A program made the translations under genes and the position numbers. The notes under the pieces were generated by a model. It ran no database searches, was not told the origin of the DNA, and saw only the letters and a list, made by a program, of their open reading frames with translations. A stretch of 64,000 nt of DNA from Gymnopus androsaceus JB14 (taxonomy: Eukaryota > Basidiomycota > Agaricomycetes > Agaricales > Omphalotaceae): positions 1-64,000 of the forward strand of contig ML769654.1 in the NCBI GenBank assembly GCA_009733575.1. The letters run 5' to 3'. Below, piece by piece: positions 32,825 through 45,495 of the stretch; position 1 is the first letter of the stretch; every line of letters starts with the position of its first letter.

Positions 32825-34075
32825 GGAAGGAGAGGGTATACAAGGAATATGACGGCCCAGAGAGCGTTTTACTTATCACTGTAATCAAGTATTGACTAAA
32901 GCCTTGAGCCTTGTAATCCTAAAAATGTGTCGACTTCATGGAAGAGATTGATACTAGTATGGCGAATGAGCGCTGTGCATGTGTCTACGTCTCGCGATTT
33001 TCTTGTGAAAATGAGAGTTGTCACATCCTCCAATATAAGTAAATTGCAATACTGAGCTCAAAGGCTCGAAGTCATAGATTCCAGCGCCCTTTCGGCCTGG
33101 GTCAATAATACTCAATATTACTTCTTAACCTGAACTTCCATGTTGCAGGATCCAACTCACGCTGAACCAGATATAGTTCCTCGCTGTCTTCAACAATGAT
33201 CTCGTGAGTTTTCTCCTTTTTGGAAAGTACTATCCTGGCTAAAACGAGACTCGCCCAGCTCCAAAGCGCCATTCTGGCGATACTGAACTTTGTTCGATTC
33301 CAGCAGAGCTCTACCTCGAGATTGTCCGCCATCTCGAGCCATCTAATGACGCATATCCTCGAGATAAACAAATACCGACAAAGGGCTCAAAGATATCCGC
33401 ACCTTGTCACTCGTTCGCCCTTTCCTATGCACCATTACTTCACCAATCATCTTCAAACCATCTCCTTCTGCCCAAACACCTTGCTGAACAAGAGAAAGGA
33501 CTATACCTCCTTCTGCAAATCACTCGCTCAAAGTGATCCCTTTGCTAAGTTCCTTGCTTCCCAAGTTGAATGTTGCTTCTTCAGTGGTTGGGTCAGTTCT
33601 TATCTGAAAACCGACCACCCAATGAGAACGGTTTTCGAGACATACGTTCGGAGGCTGGATTGTGGACCGAGTATCTTCACAGCCTAGGGTATGAAGTTGG
33701 CACTTAGTTCACATTTCTTTTGTATTTCAAAGATTATAGTTTTGGATTTGTATTTACTACTACTGTTACTTTACCATTGATTTGTACCATTTCGACTTGT
33801 ACCATTTTGATTTGTACCGTTTTGTACAATGCATCGATTTCTTGAATGAATTAGGACTCTCCGGCTCCGGGTTGGATGCTGAGGACAAGCTAATCCTTAT
33901 CTCCCCTTTATCATATCTTTTAGCTTATGATCGAGAGAATTTGGTGGTTTTTTTTTTGAACGCAAGTGTGGTGTGGTACCAATCCCTTCTGAGCTAGTAT
34001 GCATACCGTATACATTCGCGATTGCGGTTACCTCTCTCGATCCCTCTTGCAAAGTACTCAAGGAGTCAATCAGTG
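32401..34075. other. Interval without a supported gene
   Basis: Bases 32401-32520 continue the STE3-gene flank. A poly(T) run at about 32795-32824 may be the tail of a minus-strand retroposed sequence. Bases 33100-33690 are open on both strands (155 codons plus, 89 minus), but no motif or family was recognised and codon use gives no decision. Confidence 0.4.
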
Positions 34076-34800
34076 AGAACGTTGATCAGGGATGAATGGG
34101 AAGAGGCACTCAGTTTGACCGCAGCCGCAAATCTATCAAACGCAGAGCATAACCGAGATAGAACAGGCTAAGGATAGAATCCTGGTTGGCAGAACTCAAA
34201 TCAGTAATGGAGACGATGACATCAAACAAGAAAGGATAAACCCGGTGCAGTGACACTAAAACTTGGACCTTACACCGGGGGGAAAAGATCAGCGCAATTG
34301 AAGTCCTACTGCCTTGAAGGCAGTTTTATCTTGATCGAATGGTGGAACAAAGGCATGAATGGCATTTAGTACAAAGCTGGCTATATGCATTCTAATAATG
34401 TTTGCCCTTTCATCAAAGGCTTACAACTGCCTTACCCCCTGCATTGAATGCAGTTTATTTTTGACTGTCATGGGCCCTGCCCCCGGTGTTAATACCAGAG
34501 TACAGATCATCCAATGCGATACCACTGAAGGCCTAGTAGAAAAAGATTCAGAGCAATCCATGAGACTCAAATTCAAAGTAGTTGTTCATACTAACAGCTT
34601 TCATGCACCGAACATTGAATGTATATCTTCATAAAGTGCTACTGCATCACTATTTCTGCCATGTAACTTGGTGTCAAATAAGCCGAGTTCATTTAGACAG
34701 CTGGTGTGCAAGTTGAATTTTGTAAGAAGACTCGAAGCTTGGAATAGGATTGTTGAGTGCAAAGAAATGTAATGGATCTCCTGGATCCATAAGCTATAGT
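34076..34800 (-). pseudogene. STE3-locus remnant C (receptor core deleted)
   Basis: Bases 34076-34260 resemble the 3' part of the receptor locus (29220-29470) and 34360-34800 resemble its upstream flank (31190-31545 plus 32401-32520). The membrane-spanning exons between them are missing. Confidence 0.65.
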
Positions 34801-35392
34801 ATGCAAGAAGGTTAGGAAGCGCATGAAGACTTCTGCAGCCATGGAAGGAAGGAAGTTTGTACTAGCCCTGCCAGGGCCTAGCCCTATGTAGTCTCCTATA
34901 AGCAGACTCGAATATACAATGATGATCTGTTGGATATGCTTCTGAGGGGAATCTCTACTTGCGCTCTTGATTGTACTGCAAGTTAAAGATAAGATAATAA
35001 TAAATATGGTTGACCGAGCACAATAAATGCTAAGAATACTATCAGTAATTTTTCTCTAACCACTGTCCAAAACGAATAGACAAATCCTCGTCCATTCAGA
35101 GAGTAATGAAAGCCCCAACCAAAGCACCACACACAATCGTTGCAAGACTGGCAGCAACTGCTCCAAACCCCACTGAAGGTGCAACAAAGGTGCTGTTTGA
35201 AGATCCCGTCTGTGTAGGTGTAGTACTTGCACCAGAGCCACTCGTTGCTTGTGAACTGGAGCTAGGCGTTGACGAAGCCGTGCTACTCCCTTCAATGGCA
35301 TTACTAGCTACCGAGATGGCAAGACTAGCAACCGAGATTTCCTGTCCCGCAAACAAAATAACCTGACCGACAGCACTCTCAGCAAGAGTGAG

Positions 35393-35913
35393 TGTTGAAG
35401 CAGACATATGATTGACAAATGGTGAGATGCAATACTCACATTGGTATATTGCTTGTAGACTGGTCTGGAGGACTAGTTGGAGAGCAAAGAGTTCTTGTAT
35501 AGACAAGTAGTAGTACAACTGAGTGTGCTAAGGAGTACAGTAAATACCTACAGTATTTATACTAAGTACAACTACAACTATACAGTATCATAGTAAGGTG
35601 GCTTAGGGCATAGGGTACGATCATAATGGTTCAACAGCATGTAAGTACAATGTAAGATTGAGTAATTACGTCTACATTCGACTACTATTGTATTGAATAG
35701 TTCATATGCTTCATTAGCTTATGTATCATATTTATATAACTAGTGAATGGCATAATTACAGCATCTAGTATGCTTATTGAGCAAATACAAAGACAGTGCT
35801 GTTGCCTTATGTAGCGCAGCTACAAAGGTGTTTCAAGGAGTATTAACGGGACGAAAGACTCATGTTGAGTCGATCGATGACATCACTATTGTAAGCGTCA
35901 GATCCTTTCAACA
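35393..35913 (-). repeat. copia LTR (3' of the element)
   Basis: 521 bp, the same length as the partner at 41895-42415. The few differences are mostly transitions, many at CpG (for example GTCGATCGATG against GTCAATCAATG). Confidence 0.95.
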
Positions 35914-36014
35914 CTCCCCCTCGCTAAGAGTAGTGATAGGGAATTAAGCTTTAAGGACTTTGAACCACGTTCTAGTTTTTAATATGACTTAGCGTACGGT
36001 CATCGAAGATTTAT

Positions 36015-37590
36015 TCAAAGAAATGTAATGCCAAGAAGGTCTCGGAATTTCTTGAATTTAATCAATGCGAGATTCTTTGTCAGAATATCTGCAATGTTAT
36101 CTTCGGTTCGAACATAGAATAGTTCGACATTTCCATTTTCAATTTTTTCCCGAATATAGTGGAAACAAATATCAATGTGTTTTGTTCTTTGTTCTTGAAT
36201 TGGATTAGAAGCGAGAAAGATCAAACCTTGATTATCACCACATAACGGTAATGATTGAATAGGAAATCCGATCTCATTGAATAAAGATCGAAGCCACTCG
36301 AGTTGTCGACAGGAGTCAGACAGGAGTCAGACAATGCCATATATTCGGCTTCGGTGGACGAGAGTGCAACAGTTTTCTGTTTATGGGAACCCAACAGATT
36401 GGAGCGGCTGCCAATTGTATGATCATCCCAGTATGGGATTTTCGGTCATCTGGATCAGAGGCCCAATCTGAATCACAGTATGCCATAAATCCTTCGTCGG
36501 AGTTATCGTCAAACACAATTTCATATTTCCGAGTATACATTAAGTAACGGACGATATGAAGTGCTTTATTAAGGTGATCCGGGCTTGGATTGGCTGAGTA
36601 TTGACTCATTTTAATGACAGCGAAATCGATGTCAGGGCGTGTGCCAAGCATTAGATACAATAAAGATCCAATAACTTGTTGAAATTTTTGTCGGAGTTTT
36701 GGATCAACTTTTCCGTCGTTTTCACGAGGATTCCATGAAGAAGGTAATGGGGTATGAGCATCTTTAAAGTTTGACATCCCAAATTGTTTAATGATTTTTT
36801 CGAGATAGTCACGTTGATCAAGGATCAACTTCTTTTTAGATCGGTCTCGTTTAATGCGCATTCCTAGGAATTCTTTTGGTTCACTAAGATCGCGACATTC
36901 CCATGTTTTCATGAATTGCTCTTTTTTCTTCATTACCAGGGATTTGTCGGATCACATGAAGAGAGCGTCATCTACATATACAATGGCAATTATGGTTTTG
37001 CCTTTTTCTTTGAAGGTGTATACACCACCATCTGAACTAGTACGCTTGAATCCCAGTTTACCCATGGATCGATTCATTTCTTTCCACCAGGATAAGCCAC
37101 TTTGTTTCAGACCGTATAATGAGCAATGTAACTGCCAAACCTTGGTTTTGTCCTTAACGAAACCTTCGGGTTGTTCCATATAGATCTCTTCATCAAGCTT
37201 GCCATACAAATAAGCCTGTTTGACGTCTAAAGCCTGGATTTCCCAGTCTTCTAAAGCGGCTAAAGCGAGAAGAGTTCTAACGGTTTCGAATCACGCAACT
37301 GGCAAAAACAACTCGTTATAATTGATACCAAATTGTTGTGAAAAGCCTTTAGCAACAAGTTGGGCTTTGTAGCAACCGTCTTTCTTTTTATTAAAGACCC
37401 AACAACATTTGATTGGTTTACGACCGTGAGGGATTTTGACTTCCTCAAATACTTTGTGTTTGCGGAGTCCATCCAGTTCTTCTTTGCATGCATGATCCCA
37501 TTTCACCTGTTCATCAGCAGGTAAATGCCGATAATGCCGAGTAGAACTCCAGGCGTCAGGTGTACTTGAAAGGAAACTTTTAAGTTCCAT
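36015..37590 (-). pseudogene. copia reverse transcriptase and RNase H
   Basis: The RT begins DEQVKWDHACKEELDGL with KCCWVFNKKKDG and KAQLVAKGFSQQ. It continues with EEIYMEQPEGF, LHCSLYGLKQSGLSWW and the catalytic IAIVYVDDALFM. A TGA follows directly, after which the frame goes on through ECRDLSEPKEFLGMRI to the RNase H, MAYCDSDWASDPDDRKS. The C-terminus HIDICFHYIREKIENG, then VRTEDNIADILTKNL, is the usual copia ending. At least three breaks are present. Confidence 0.9.
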
Positions 37591-37874
37591 TTTGTAAGTA
37601 AACGGAATTGATTGCGAAAGTAAGAAGTTCTGTAATTCTACTCCCCCTTCCTGAACTATACGAGAGAAGTTAATCTCTTCGAACCATGGTTCTTCCTGTT
37701 CACCATCATTATGATCTTCATCTTCCCGAATGGGAGATGCCGGTGGAGTGTCAATATCTATAGGAGATGGATGACAATCGGGATCATTGATAGGTTGTGT
37801 ACTTGTACTAGGCTCGTTTGGTTTAGGAACATTGACACGAACTTGACGTTTCTCTTTGATCTTTTTATTTCAAT

Positions 37875-40346
37875 CTACTTTTTGTCTAGTACGAGTGTCA
37901 TAAAGATCTTTGATCTTTTGAGCTTGTCTTTTCCAAGTAGAAGCTTGCAAATGTTTTCGCGAGTGGTAGGAATTAAACCAGGACAAATAGGAGCAGTTCG
38001 GGTGTGGACAGGATTTTTACTTTTCCATTCAGCAATAGCTTCTGGGTTGTACCAATTAGGTTTAGGTGGGACCGGTGGAGGCTGTTCGTGAGGAATTTCA
38101 TTATCATGAGGGGTAGGAGAACGTGGACATTCCGGACTAGCTTCTCGTGATGTGCGCCGAGATGTGGGTGCATTTGTATAAATGTCATCGGCATCATCCG
38201 GATCATTGTCAAAATTTCCTGGCTGTACAGGAGAATGATCTGGTTCATCTGGAGAAGTAAACGGGATATGACTAGGATCAAAAGGATCATTGTCATCTGA
38301 AGATCCATCATCAGCAGGATCATCAGTTGGTCGTGTTGGGGGTTTATCACTTGGTATGATAGGACTAGGTTTATTGGAGGGTTTATGACTCTTGTCAGAT
38401 TTGCGGCAGCGTGGAAACCAATCTTCAATAAAGCGAGCTTGAGCACCATAATATAGCGCGTTATTACTACGCATGAAGATATATCCTTTGCTTCCTGTGT
38501 CGTAACCAATGAAAATCATTGCTTCAGAATGCGGAGATAGTTTATTCTTCCGCTGTGCGCATGGAATGAACATGTATGCACCACAACCAAATGTTCTGAA
38601 ATAAGAAACATCCGGTTTGTTCCATAAGAAGATTTCTATAGGTGTTTTCCAATTCAATCGACGGATCGGAGTGCGGTTGTATACATGCATAGATGTGGAA
38701 TATGAAAATTCCCACCAAGAATCAGGGCAGCAAGCGTGATGGCGCATAGCTTCAGATTTATCTATTAAAGTGCAATGTATGCATTCGGCGCGACCGTTCT
38801 GTTGATGAACATGAGGTTCAGATTTATTAACCTCGATACCTTCCGTTTTGAGATAATTAATAAATTGATCCAATAAGAATTCTCCCCCTCGATCAATACG
38901 TATCTTTTTAATTTTATGTCCAGTTTGCTTTTCGGCCCATGCTTTAAATTGATTAAAAGCGAGGAAAGCTTCGGACTTAAGACGTAGTTTGACAGAGTAA
39001 GTGTAAGAAGAACAATCATCCAAGAATGTGACAATATATTTATATTTACGATATGACTGAATTGGTAATTCTGTCAAATCAAAGTGCACAAGTTCTAGGG
39101 GATGTTCAGCTCGCTTAGACAAAGAGGGGTATGATTTCTGAGGTTCTTTACCAATAACACAACCTTTACAGATGTGTTTCTCAGTAGGAATAGGTACTTT
39201 AGGAAGATCTTTGACGTTAGCAGGAGCATGCTTAAGGATCTCATTGCCTGGATGGGCAAATCGGTTATGCCATAAGTTGTAATCGATAGAAACCATATTG
39301 ACTATTTGTGCCTCAGGATTCAACATGTCAGCGTGAAGCCAGTGGAGCGAATCACCAGTATTATACGGTTTTCCAGTCATAATGATTTTACGATTTGACT
39401 TATTGGGTATCTGACTTTGATCTCCATTAATGACTGTATAGCAGCCATTTTTATTTAATTGACCAATTGAAATAAGGTGATGTGGGCTATCAGGCTGGTA
39501 ATACACCAGGTATAACTTAGTCGTGTGGATAACACCTGTTCCATTTTCATGACAAATATATACCGTTCCAGTGCCAAGTACATGTGAACGAGATTTTTTA
39601 TCAGCAGATACAAGTGGAATTGGATTCTTCCATTCCTTGTAATCGGCGAAATCTTCAATATTCGGAGTAAAGTGGTGTGAAGCGCCAGAATCAAGTAGCC
39701 AAGACGTATCATACGTTGTTGCTTGTATTCTTATATTGTTTTCAGGAAGTTCCTTACTTTCAGTAATTGTATGCATAAAATTAATGTATTTTGCCTCTTC
39801 AAGAGGCTCGGGACTAAGTACAGAATCAAATAAATAAGAACTAGTTGCATGGTACAAATGTTTGTGCAAAGTATCATTATTTATAGTAGAAGATCTATTT
39901 AGCCGATGCAATGAATTAGAGATTTTCTTTTTAAGGAAATTAAAAGGGACTTGCCAGTAAGAGGTACATTCATTACCAGATCCGTACATTTCCTCATCGT
40001 AATCATCGATTCTGGCAAAGCCATTATCGATGATGGATTGAGCCCAATCAGGCGGCAACTCTTGTTCCTCTATCTTCATATCTCTGAGGAGAGGATCGAG
40101 TTTGCCTGTGTAAGGGTCAATATCCTTAAGAGGATCGGCGGAGGATGAGAAAGAGGCGAAGTTAGCAACTGGGAGCGGATTGTCGGTGGAAGCCTCATTG
40201 GCGTGCGGTTTGCCTTTGCCTTTACCTTTCTTCTTCTGATTGCCTTTATCATTGTTGCCGTTATTGCCACTAGGGATGTTTCGGGGCAGCAAATTTTGCT
40301 GCTCCAAATTTTGCTGTAATTTCCAGCAAATTTGGCCGCACTCCAA
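37875..40346 (-). pseudogene. copia protease and integrase region of pol
   Basis: Open for 823 codons. It includes the protease motif WLLDSGASHHFTPN, the GAG-pre-integrase LWHNRFAHPGNEIL with HICKGCVIGK (HHCC zinc finger), and the integrase core Asp/Asp/Glu in VHFDLTELP, VTFLDDCSSYT and HQQNGRAECIH. A GKR-like KTPIEIF region and a Pro/Asp-rich linker toward the RT follow. The N-terminal end abuts the MITE at 40272-40438. Confidence 0.92.
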
Positions 40347-40438
40347 AGAGTTTGCACTACGTCATGCTATACAAAATTTGCCATAAAACTTTGCAAATTA
40401 TGCTTCTGCCACTGGCAAAACCGGCCCGAAACATCCCT
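40272..40438. mobile_element. 167 bp MITE inside copia pol
   Basis: Ends AGGGATGTTTCGGG and CCCGAAACATCCCT, with a likely 3-bp duplication ACT (40269-40271 and 40439-40441). It contains repeated GCAAATTTTGC-like palindromes. It interrupts the gag/pol frame. Confidence 0.75.
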
Positions 40439-40475
40439 ACTGGAGGAAGAAGCCTGTTGGTTCGAACCAGATGCA

Positions 40476-41130
40476 TCAGCGTTTTGCTTTTGCTTCTTTT
40501 GTTTCGACCATGCAAGAAGCGAGTGATGTGGCATTTGAACGGCAACAATTGTATTCATCCTGAATCTTGGGGATGATGGCAGTTAGCGTGAGATTTGTGC
40601 CAGTATGTTGGCTCAACATCGTCATTGCTAAACCATCCCAAGTACGAGGAAGTGCGGCAAGAAGAATCATGGCTTTAACTGGCTCAGTTAATGTAAGACC
40701 AGAGGCATTGAGGTGACCAAAGATCGAGGTTAGAGATGCAATCGGCATAGCCAGATCTGAGTTCTCAGCAATCTCAAAACCAATGGCCTCTCGGAAGATT
40801 CCGAAGAGTCCAGCGGCGCCAGGAGTACCATAAGTGGTCTCAAGGTGTTGCCAGGTCTCCCTAGCAGTGGCCTTGATAGCTGTTTGCCTAATGTGGTTAG
40901 GCAGGCGGAGAGAAATAGCACCGATAGTGGCCACCATTGTTCTCATCCCAGGTATCAAGAGTATCCTGATTGGTAGCAGGATTGCCAGTAGGAGACGGGC
41001 AAACCTTAGTGCCAGCCGCATGTCCGAAAAGTTTTTGGACTTGAAGATAGGCCTTCATTCCAGACGACCAATTGTTGTAGTTGGAACCATTGAAGAGGGG
41101 AACAGCGTTGATTGCAGAAGTGGAAGACAT
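40476..41130 (-). pseudogene. copia gag
   Basis: Start ATG at 41130 (MSSTSAINAVPLFNGSNYNN, LTR-copia gag-like). After WDENNGG near 40950 the frame shifts into AISLRLPNHIRQTA, then ETWQHLETTYGTPGAAGLFG, typical UBN2/gag_pre region. Broken by at least one indel. Confidence 0.8.
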
Positions 41131-41894
41131 TGTGATTCTGGATATGAACTTGTCAGTAACGATCAATTAAGATGTTTGACATGTCCAAGATTATGAATCT
41201 CAGATTCACTTGACTTTGGTGATTACCCATTTAGACTTTGTTGTGGTGTGATCGCAGTTTGTTTATATCCATCCATTTTCCATCTTCTGATCGGGTCATA
41301 CACATCCCGCATCAGCAAATTTGAACCATACTATATACAAAAACCATATGCCAAGAGAAAACTGTTTGAATCATCATAACTTGTGTTTTCGTCACCAGTA
41401 GAATCAATTAAGATTCAAGGTTCAGAAAGCGAGTATTCAGATCTAATAGGTGTTTAAGGGACTTAAGGCAATATGGGCGAATACTACAGTAGGAGGCCAA
41501 GAAACTCTCACGTGTTCACAATTGCCCAGCCTACGCGCGTATGCTTTTGATTATTCACATAGCGGCAGAAGTCTACCTGGGAGCAGGAATTGGCCCGCAA
41601 ACAGTCCTAAGTGAATAGGAACTGCCAAAAGTTTGTTCAACATGGAGTGCCTGTGTATATACATGTAGGTAATAGTTAGTTTGATTGAAGAAGCCTTATA
41701 TATTTTAGGCTCTTCTGGAAAGAAGGGAACAAAGCGAATCACTGATTACCGTTTTACACCCAAACCCAAAGCAACTAATCATTGTGCCTAATGTCTACGA
41801 GGTAGGACCAGATGAGTTCGTTAACGCAATCAACCATTTGTTAAAGACGCAATGGTGTAACAACCTTTGTCGAGCAAATCCGGGGCCCATAACC

Positions 41895-42415
41895 TGTTGA
41901 AGCAGACATATGATCAACAAATGGTGAGATGCAATACTCACATTGGTATATTGCTTGTAGACTGGTCTGGAGGACTAGTTGGAGAGCAAAGAGTTCTTGT
42001 ATAGACAAGTAGTAGTACAACTGAGTGTGCTAAGGAGTACAGTAAATACCTACAGTATTTATACTAAGTACAACTACAACTATACAGTATCATAGTAAGG
42101 TGGCTTAGGGCATAGGGTACGATCATAATGGTTCAACAGCATGTAAGTACAATGTAAGATTGAGTAATTACGTCTACGTTTGACTACTATTGTATTGAAT
42201 AGTTCATATGCTTCATTAGCTTATGTATCATATTTATATAACTAGTGAATGGCATAATTACAGCGTCTAGTATGCTTATTGAGCAAATACAAAGACAGTG
42301 CTGTTGCCTTATGTAGCGCAGCTACAAAGGTGTTTCAAGGAGTATTAATGGGATGGAAGACTCATGTTGAGTCAATCAATGACATCACTATCATAAGTGT
42401 CAGATCCTTTCAACA
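41895..42415 (-). repeat. copia LTR (5' of the element)
   Basis: Partner of 35393-35913, adjoining the tRNA-Met primer-binding region on its internal side. Confidence 0.95.
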
Positions 42416-43369
42416 GTGAGCGCAGCACCACCACCTTCGCTGGTTAGGACAGTGAAGATCGAACCTCCTTCAGCTATTAATATCAAGAAGCAAAACATTT
42501 ATTAGTCTTTGTGTCCATAGAAGAACGGAGCCAAACGTACAAACAACACTTTCAAAAATACCATCACCAACCAATGTGAACTCCCTGAAAAGAGATGTAG
42601 CGTCTCCGACAAGATAAGTAGCTTCTCCAACTACGGCGCTTGTAGCTTGTGAGAAAAGGGATGTAGCATCTCCAACTACGGCACTTGTAGCTTGTGAGAA
42701 AAGGGATGTAGCATCTCCCTCAAGCAATGTAGCTTCTCCAACTACGGCGCTCATTGCATCACCAAAAAGAGATGTAGCTTCTCCGATAATGCCCTGGCTG
42801 CTTGTAGTTATATCAGTGGAAACTATGAGAGAAAATCAGTATGGCCATTGGAGGGACCAAGATAAACAAAGCTCACCTTGGGGGGAGCATTCTTCAACGG
42901 CAGCGCCATTGGTACTAAGAACAGCAAAGGAAGCGAGAATGGCAATAGCAAGCTGGCGGACCATAATTAAAACAAAAGATAAATTATTCAAAAAGGACTC
43001 GGATTAAGGAGTGTACCGAGAAAGCAGAAAAAAAGTGGCACAAAGAACTTTCAACGAAGGCTCAAAAACTGAGGGTTGGTGTGAGTGAAGGGTACCATTT
43101 CCAAGTGTTATATATTGTAGAAATCCGCATACGACGGTAATGTAGGTAACGTTGCCACGTCTGGGTGAAACCTCAGCATGGGTTATGTAGTACGGACGGT
43201 GGTACTGTCCTCCCTGCATCCTTATGCTAGAACTTGGGGATCAATTACTGAATTTCGCATCTTTGATCACCATCCGCTGACATTGTCTTGGAAATACTTT
43301 GCGATATGAAGAGACGTGCATCTAGAAGGAGGGGAACAAGGGAAGTGAGATTAAACCTCACTTTATAAA

Positions 43370-44600
43370 GTGATAACCGCTGCTGGCTCTCGCTCAAGCG
43401 GCCTAAATTTCTTGAAGTCACCATTGCTTGTCATTGCTGATAGAAGTAGAAGTAAAAGCGATTAGAGACTGTACCGTTTGTAGAAAGTTTCACGAATCTC
43501 CTCCAACAAGGCAACAGTGAGCAGGGCTCAGAGGCGCCGAAGCCAAGATTTAATCAGTAATGGAACGTTGATCAGGGATGGAAGAGAAAAGGTGCTGAGT
43601 TTGAGCTCCCGCAACCAAAAATCTATCAAAAGCAGAGCATAACCAAGATAGAACAGATTAAGGATAGAATTCTGGTTGGCAGAACCCAAATCAACAATGG
43701 AGGAGACAAGGTCACTGAACAAGGAAGGAACCCGCTGCAGTGACACTAAAACTTGAACTGAATCAGTGGAATAGTAAGGATGCTATCCAGGGTGAGCCAA
43801 GGTCGGACTGAAGTCGGAGACATAAGGAGAACTATCGGAGCTGATTTTGAAGCTCATCCGTCAGTCCACAAACTCGACCTAGGCAAACCAGGTTTAAATG
43901 CAATCTTGTCAGAGGAGTACACTGATCAGACTATAAATCCATGAGAACGACCATACGTACCTTTGCTAGACGACATAGGACCCCCATCTGTATGGTCGAT
44001 TTAGTACTTGAAAATACCCAAATTTCAGATTGGAAGTCAGTATGAAGAACAGAGATGAAGAGGCCGGATCCTGGAAGGATTGGTGTCCTTCCCAGGGCTG
44101 CTGGGCTATAGTGCATAGTACCTTAGGTTAGATCTAGAGGCGCGAACTTGTTGTGGACTTCAGTTGCCAATCCCATAAATATAAGTATATCCATTGAGCT
44201 CTATCCTCGAGATCTTTTCCTTAGGTTTAAACCTGTCCCCGAGACATCCTCATTGGATTACTCCAAGACAACAGAGTAACATGTTTTCTCTGGTGGTTCC
44301 TCTCTGGATTTCTTCCAATGCTTGTGCATGCTGCAATCTCTGAAAGGCTGGGATTGAACTTAATACCTAGATTCAGAATAATCCATGTCACAGTACTGGA
44401 GTTTGAAGTAGTTGTTCATAATAACAGCTTCTGTGCACCAAAGATTGAATGTATACATATTTTCTTTGTGAAGTACTTGGCGTCAAATAAGTTAGACACC
44501 TGGCATACAAATTGAGCCAAGTTGTAAGAAGACTTGAAGCTTGGAATAGGATTGTTGAGTGATCTTGTAGTTGCAATAGACCTTGCAGAGCCATTACAAT
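43370..44600 (-). pseudogene. STE3-locus remnant B (receptor core deleted)
   Basis: Bases 43370-43965 follow 29041-29860 of the receptor locus, including the Ser-rich tail region. The next bases (from about 43970) jump to the sequence around and upstream of the start codon (match to 30970-31545). The missing part is the whole membrane domain, about 1.1 kb. Confidence 0.75.
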
Positions 44601-44951
44601 GAGTCTTGTATCTTACGGTCATGGTCCGTTACACCGTTCCTCGCAAACCCGCAAGAGTCCTATTATACCTCCCATCATTATATGAGCCCTATGTCCCCAT
44701 TCCATATGACATCCTGTTATGCTCTCTTATCCCAATATACCCTCCTGTCCTGTTATGTCCCATTATGCCCTCCTGTCCCATTACTTTGGAAAGTCTTATT
44801 TGACCGTTCTGTTGCATTAGTCTTTATGTCTCAATTTATGACCCATTTCAATGATAGGTCACATTTCCACTCCCAAGTCCCCATGTGAGCCATACAGAGT
44901 CTGAAGTGAGATCAGTTTGGTTTCAAAGAACTAGGGACTAGTACATGTAAT

Positions 44952-45495
44952 CTAATTGTTGAACAGTTCAAATTCATCATCATCATCTTCCAACTCAACA
45001 TTGCGGCTGCCAGTTGGGATTTCACTCTCTCCATCCAAGTACACAAGTACCCCGCGAACTTGGGCACATACCAGTAGCCACTCCGCCTCCCATACCTGTG
45101 CTTGTTCTTGTTCAATGGCACTTTGTTGCCTTCCATAAGCTTTAAGACTGTCCCTAGCCTCTGCACTGACATTTTGACAGAGATTCACTTGCTTGAGCCA
45201 CCAATCTCCACGCCATTTAGTAAATGCAACAGCATGACCCATCTCTTCATCAATGAGCTTGATCTCTTCCCAATAGCAATGCACTCTTGCACAAGCTTTG
45301 CACCACTCAGCACACAGATCTGTGAGATTTTATCAGAGCTATAGACTGAAAAAGTGCAAATGAATTGTGACTTACTTTCATTGACATTATCCTCCAAAAC
45401 TTCTGAGCCTGAAGCAGTAAACCAAATCCATGATAACATCTGGGGTGATTGACCTAATGCAAGAACCAGGTCAAACTCCACAGTTGCTATGTTGG
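44952..45495 (-). pseudogene. KDZ-associated C-terminal fragment
   Basis: Two exons (about 45376-45495 and 44952-45319) encode a conserved type of C-terminus: LCAEWCKACARVHCYWEEI, LIDEEMGHAVAFTKWRGDWW, AYGRQQSAIEQEQAQVWEAE. It ends in a poly-acidic tail. This pattern is common at the ends of basidiomycete KDZ transposases and related CxC-domain proteins (recalled, not searched). Its 5' part is replaced by the 3' end of the LINE beginning at 45513. Confidence 0.55.

Larger units (their letters stand above)
35393..42415 (-). mobile_element. Ty1/copia LTR retrotransposon, full length but mutated
   Basis: 521 bp LTRs (35393-35913, 41895-42415) begin TGTTGAAG and end CAACA. The target duplication is GTGAG (35388-35392, 42416-42420). 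On the minus strand the primer-binding region next to the 5' LTR, read on plus as GGGGCCCATAACC, matches the anticodon stem-loop of initiator tRNA-Met, as in copia elements primed by a half-tRNA. A purine tract (GCGAGGGGGAG on the minus strand) abuts the 3' LTR. Domain order is gag, integrase, RT, RNase H, i.e. copia. Several stops and frameshifts, and a 167 bp MITE, interrupt it. Confidence 0.95.
35096..42964 (-). pseudogene. Second GPI-type protein gene, split by a copia element
   Basis: Paralogue of 24189-24995. The 5' part (42421-42964) has signal peptide MVRQLAIAILASFAVLSTNG and an extended repeat region in which a GDATSLFSQATSAVV unit is duplicated. The 3' part (35096-35392) keeps the conserved block, stalk and hydrophobic tail. 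A Ty1/copia element with GTGAG target duplication lies in exon 3. Confidence 0.88.

Noticed and set aside
33102..33690. Overlapping open frames of 89 and 155 codons on opposite strands
   Set aside because: No motif, splice pattern or family recognised; open frames alone are not enough.
34900..34950. Short frame ending in Cys-Trp-Ile-Cys-Phe near the receptor array, considered as a pheromone precursor
   Set aside because: Not a CAAX box (Cys is not four residues from the end) and there is no precursor-like N-terminus.
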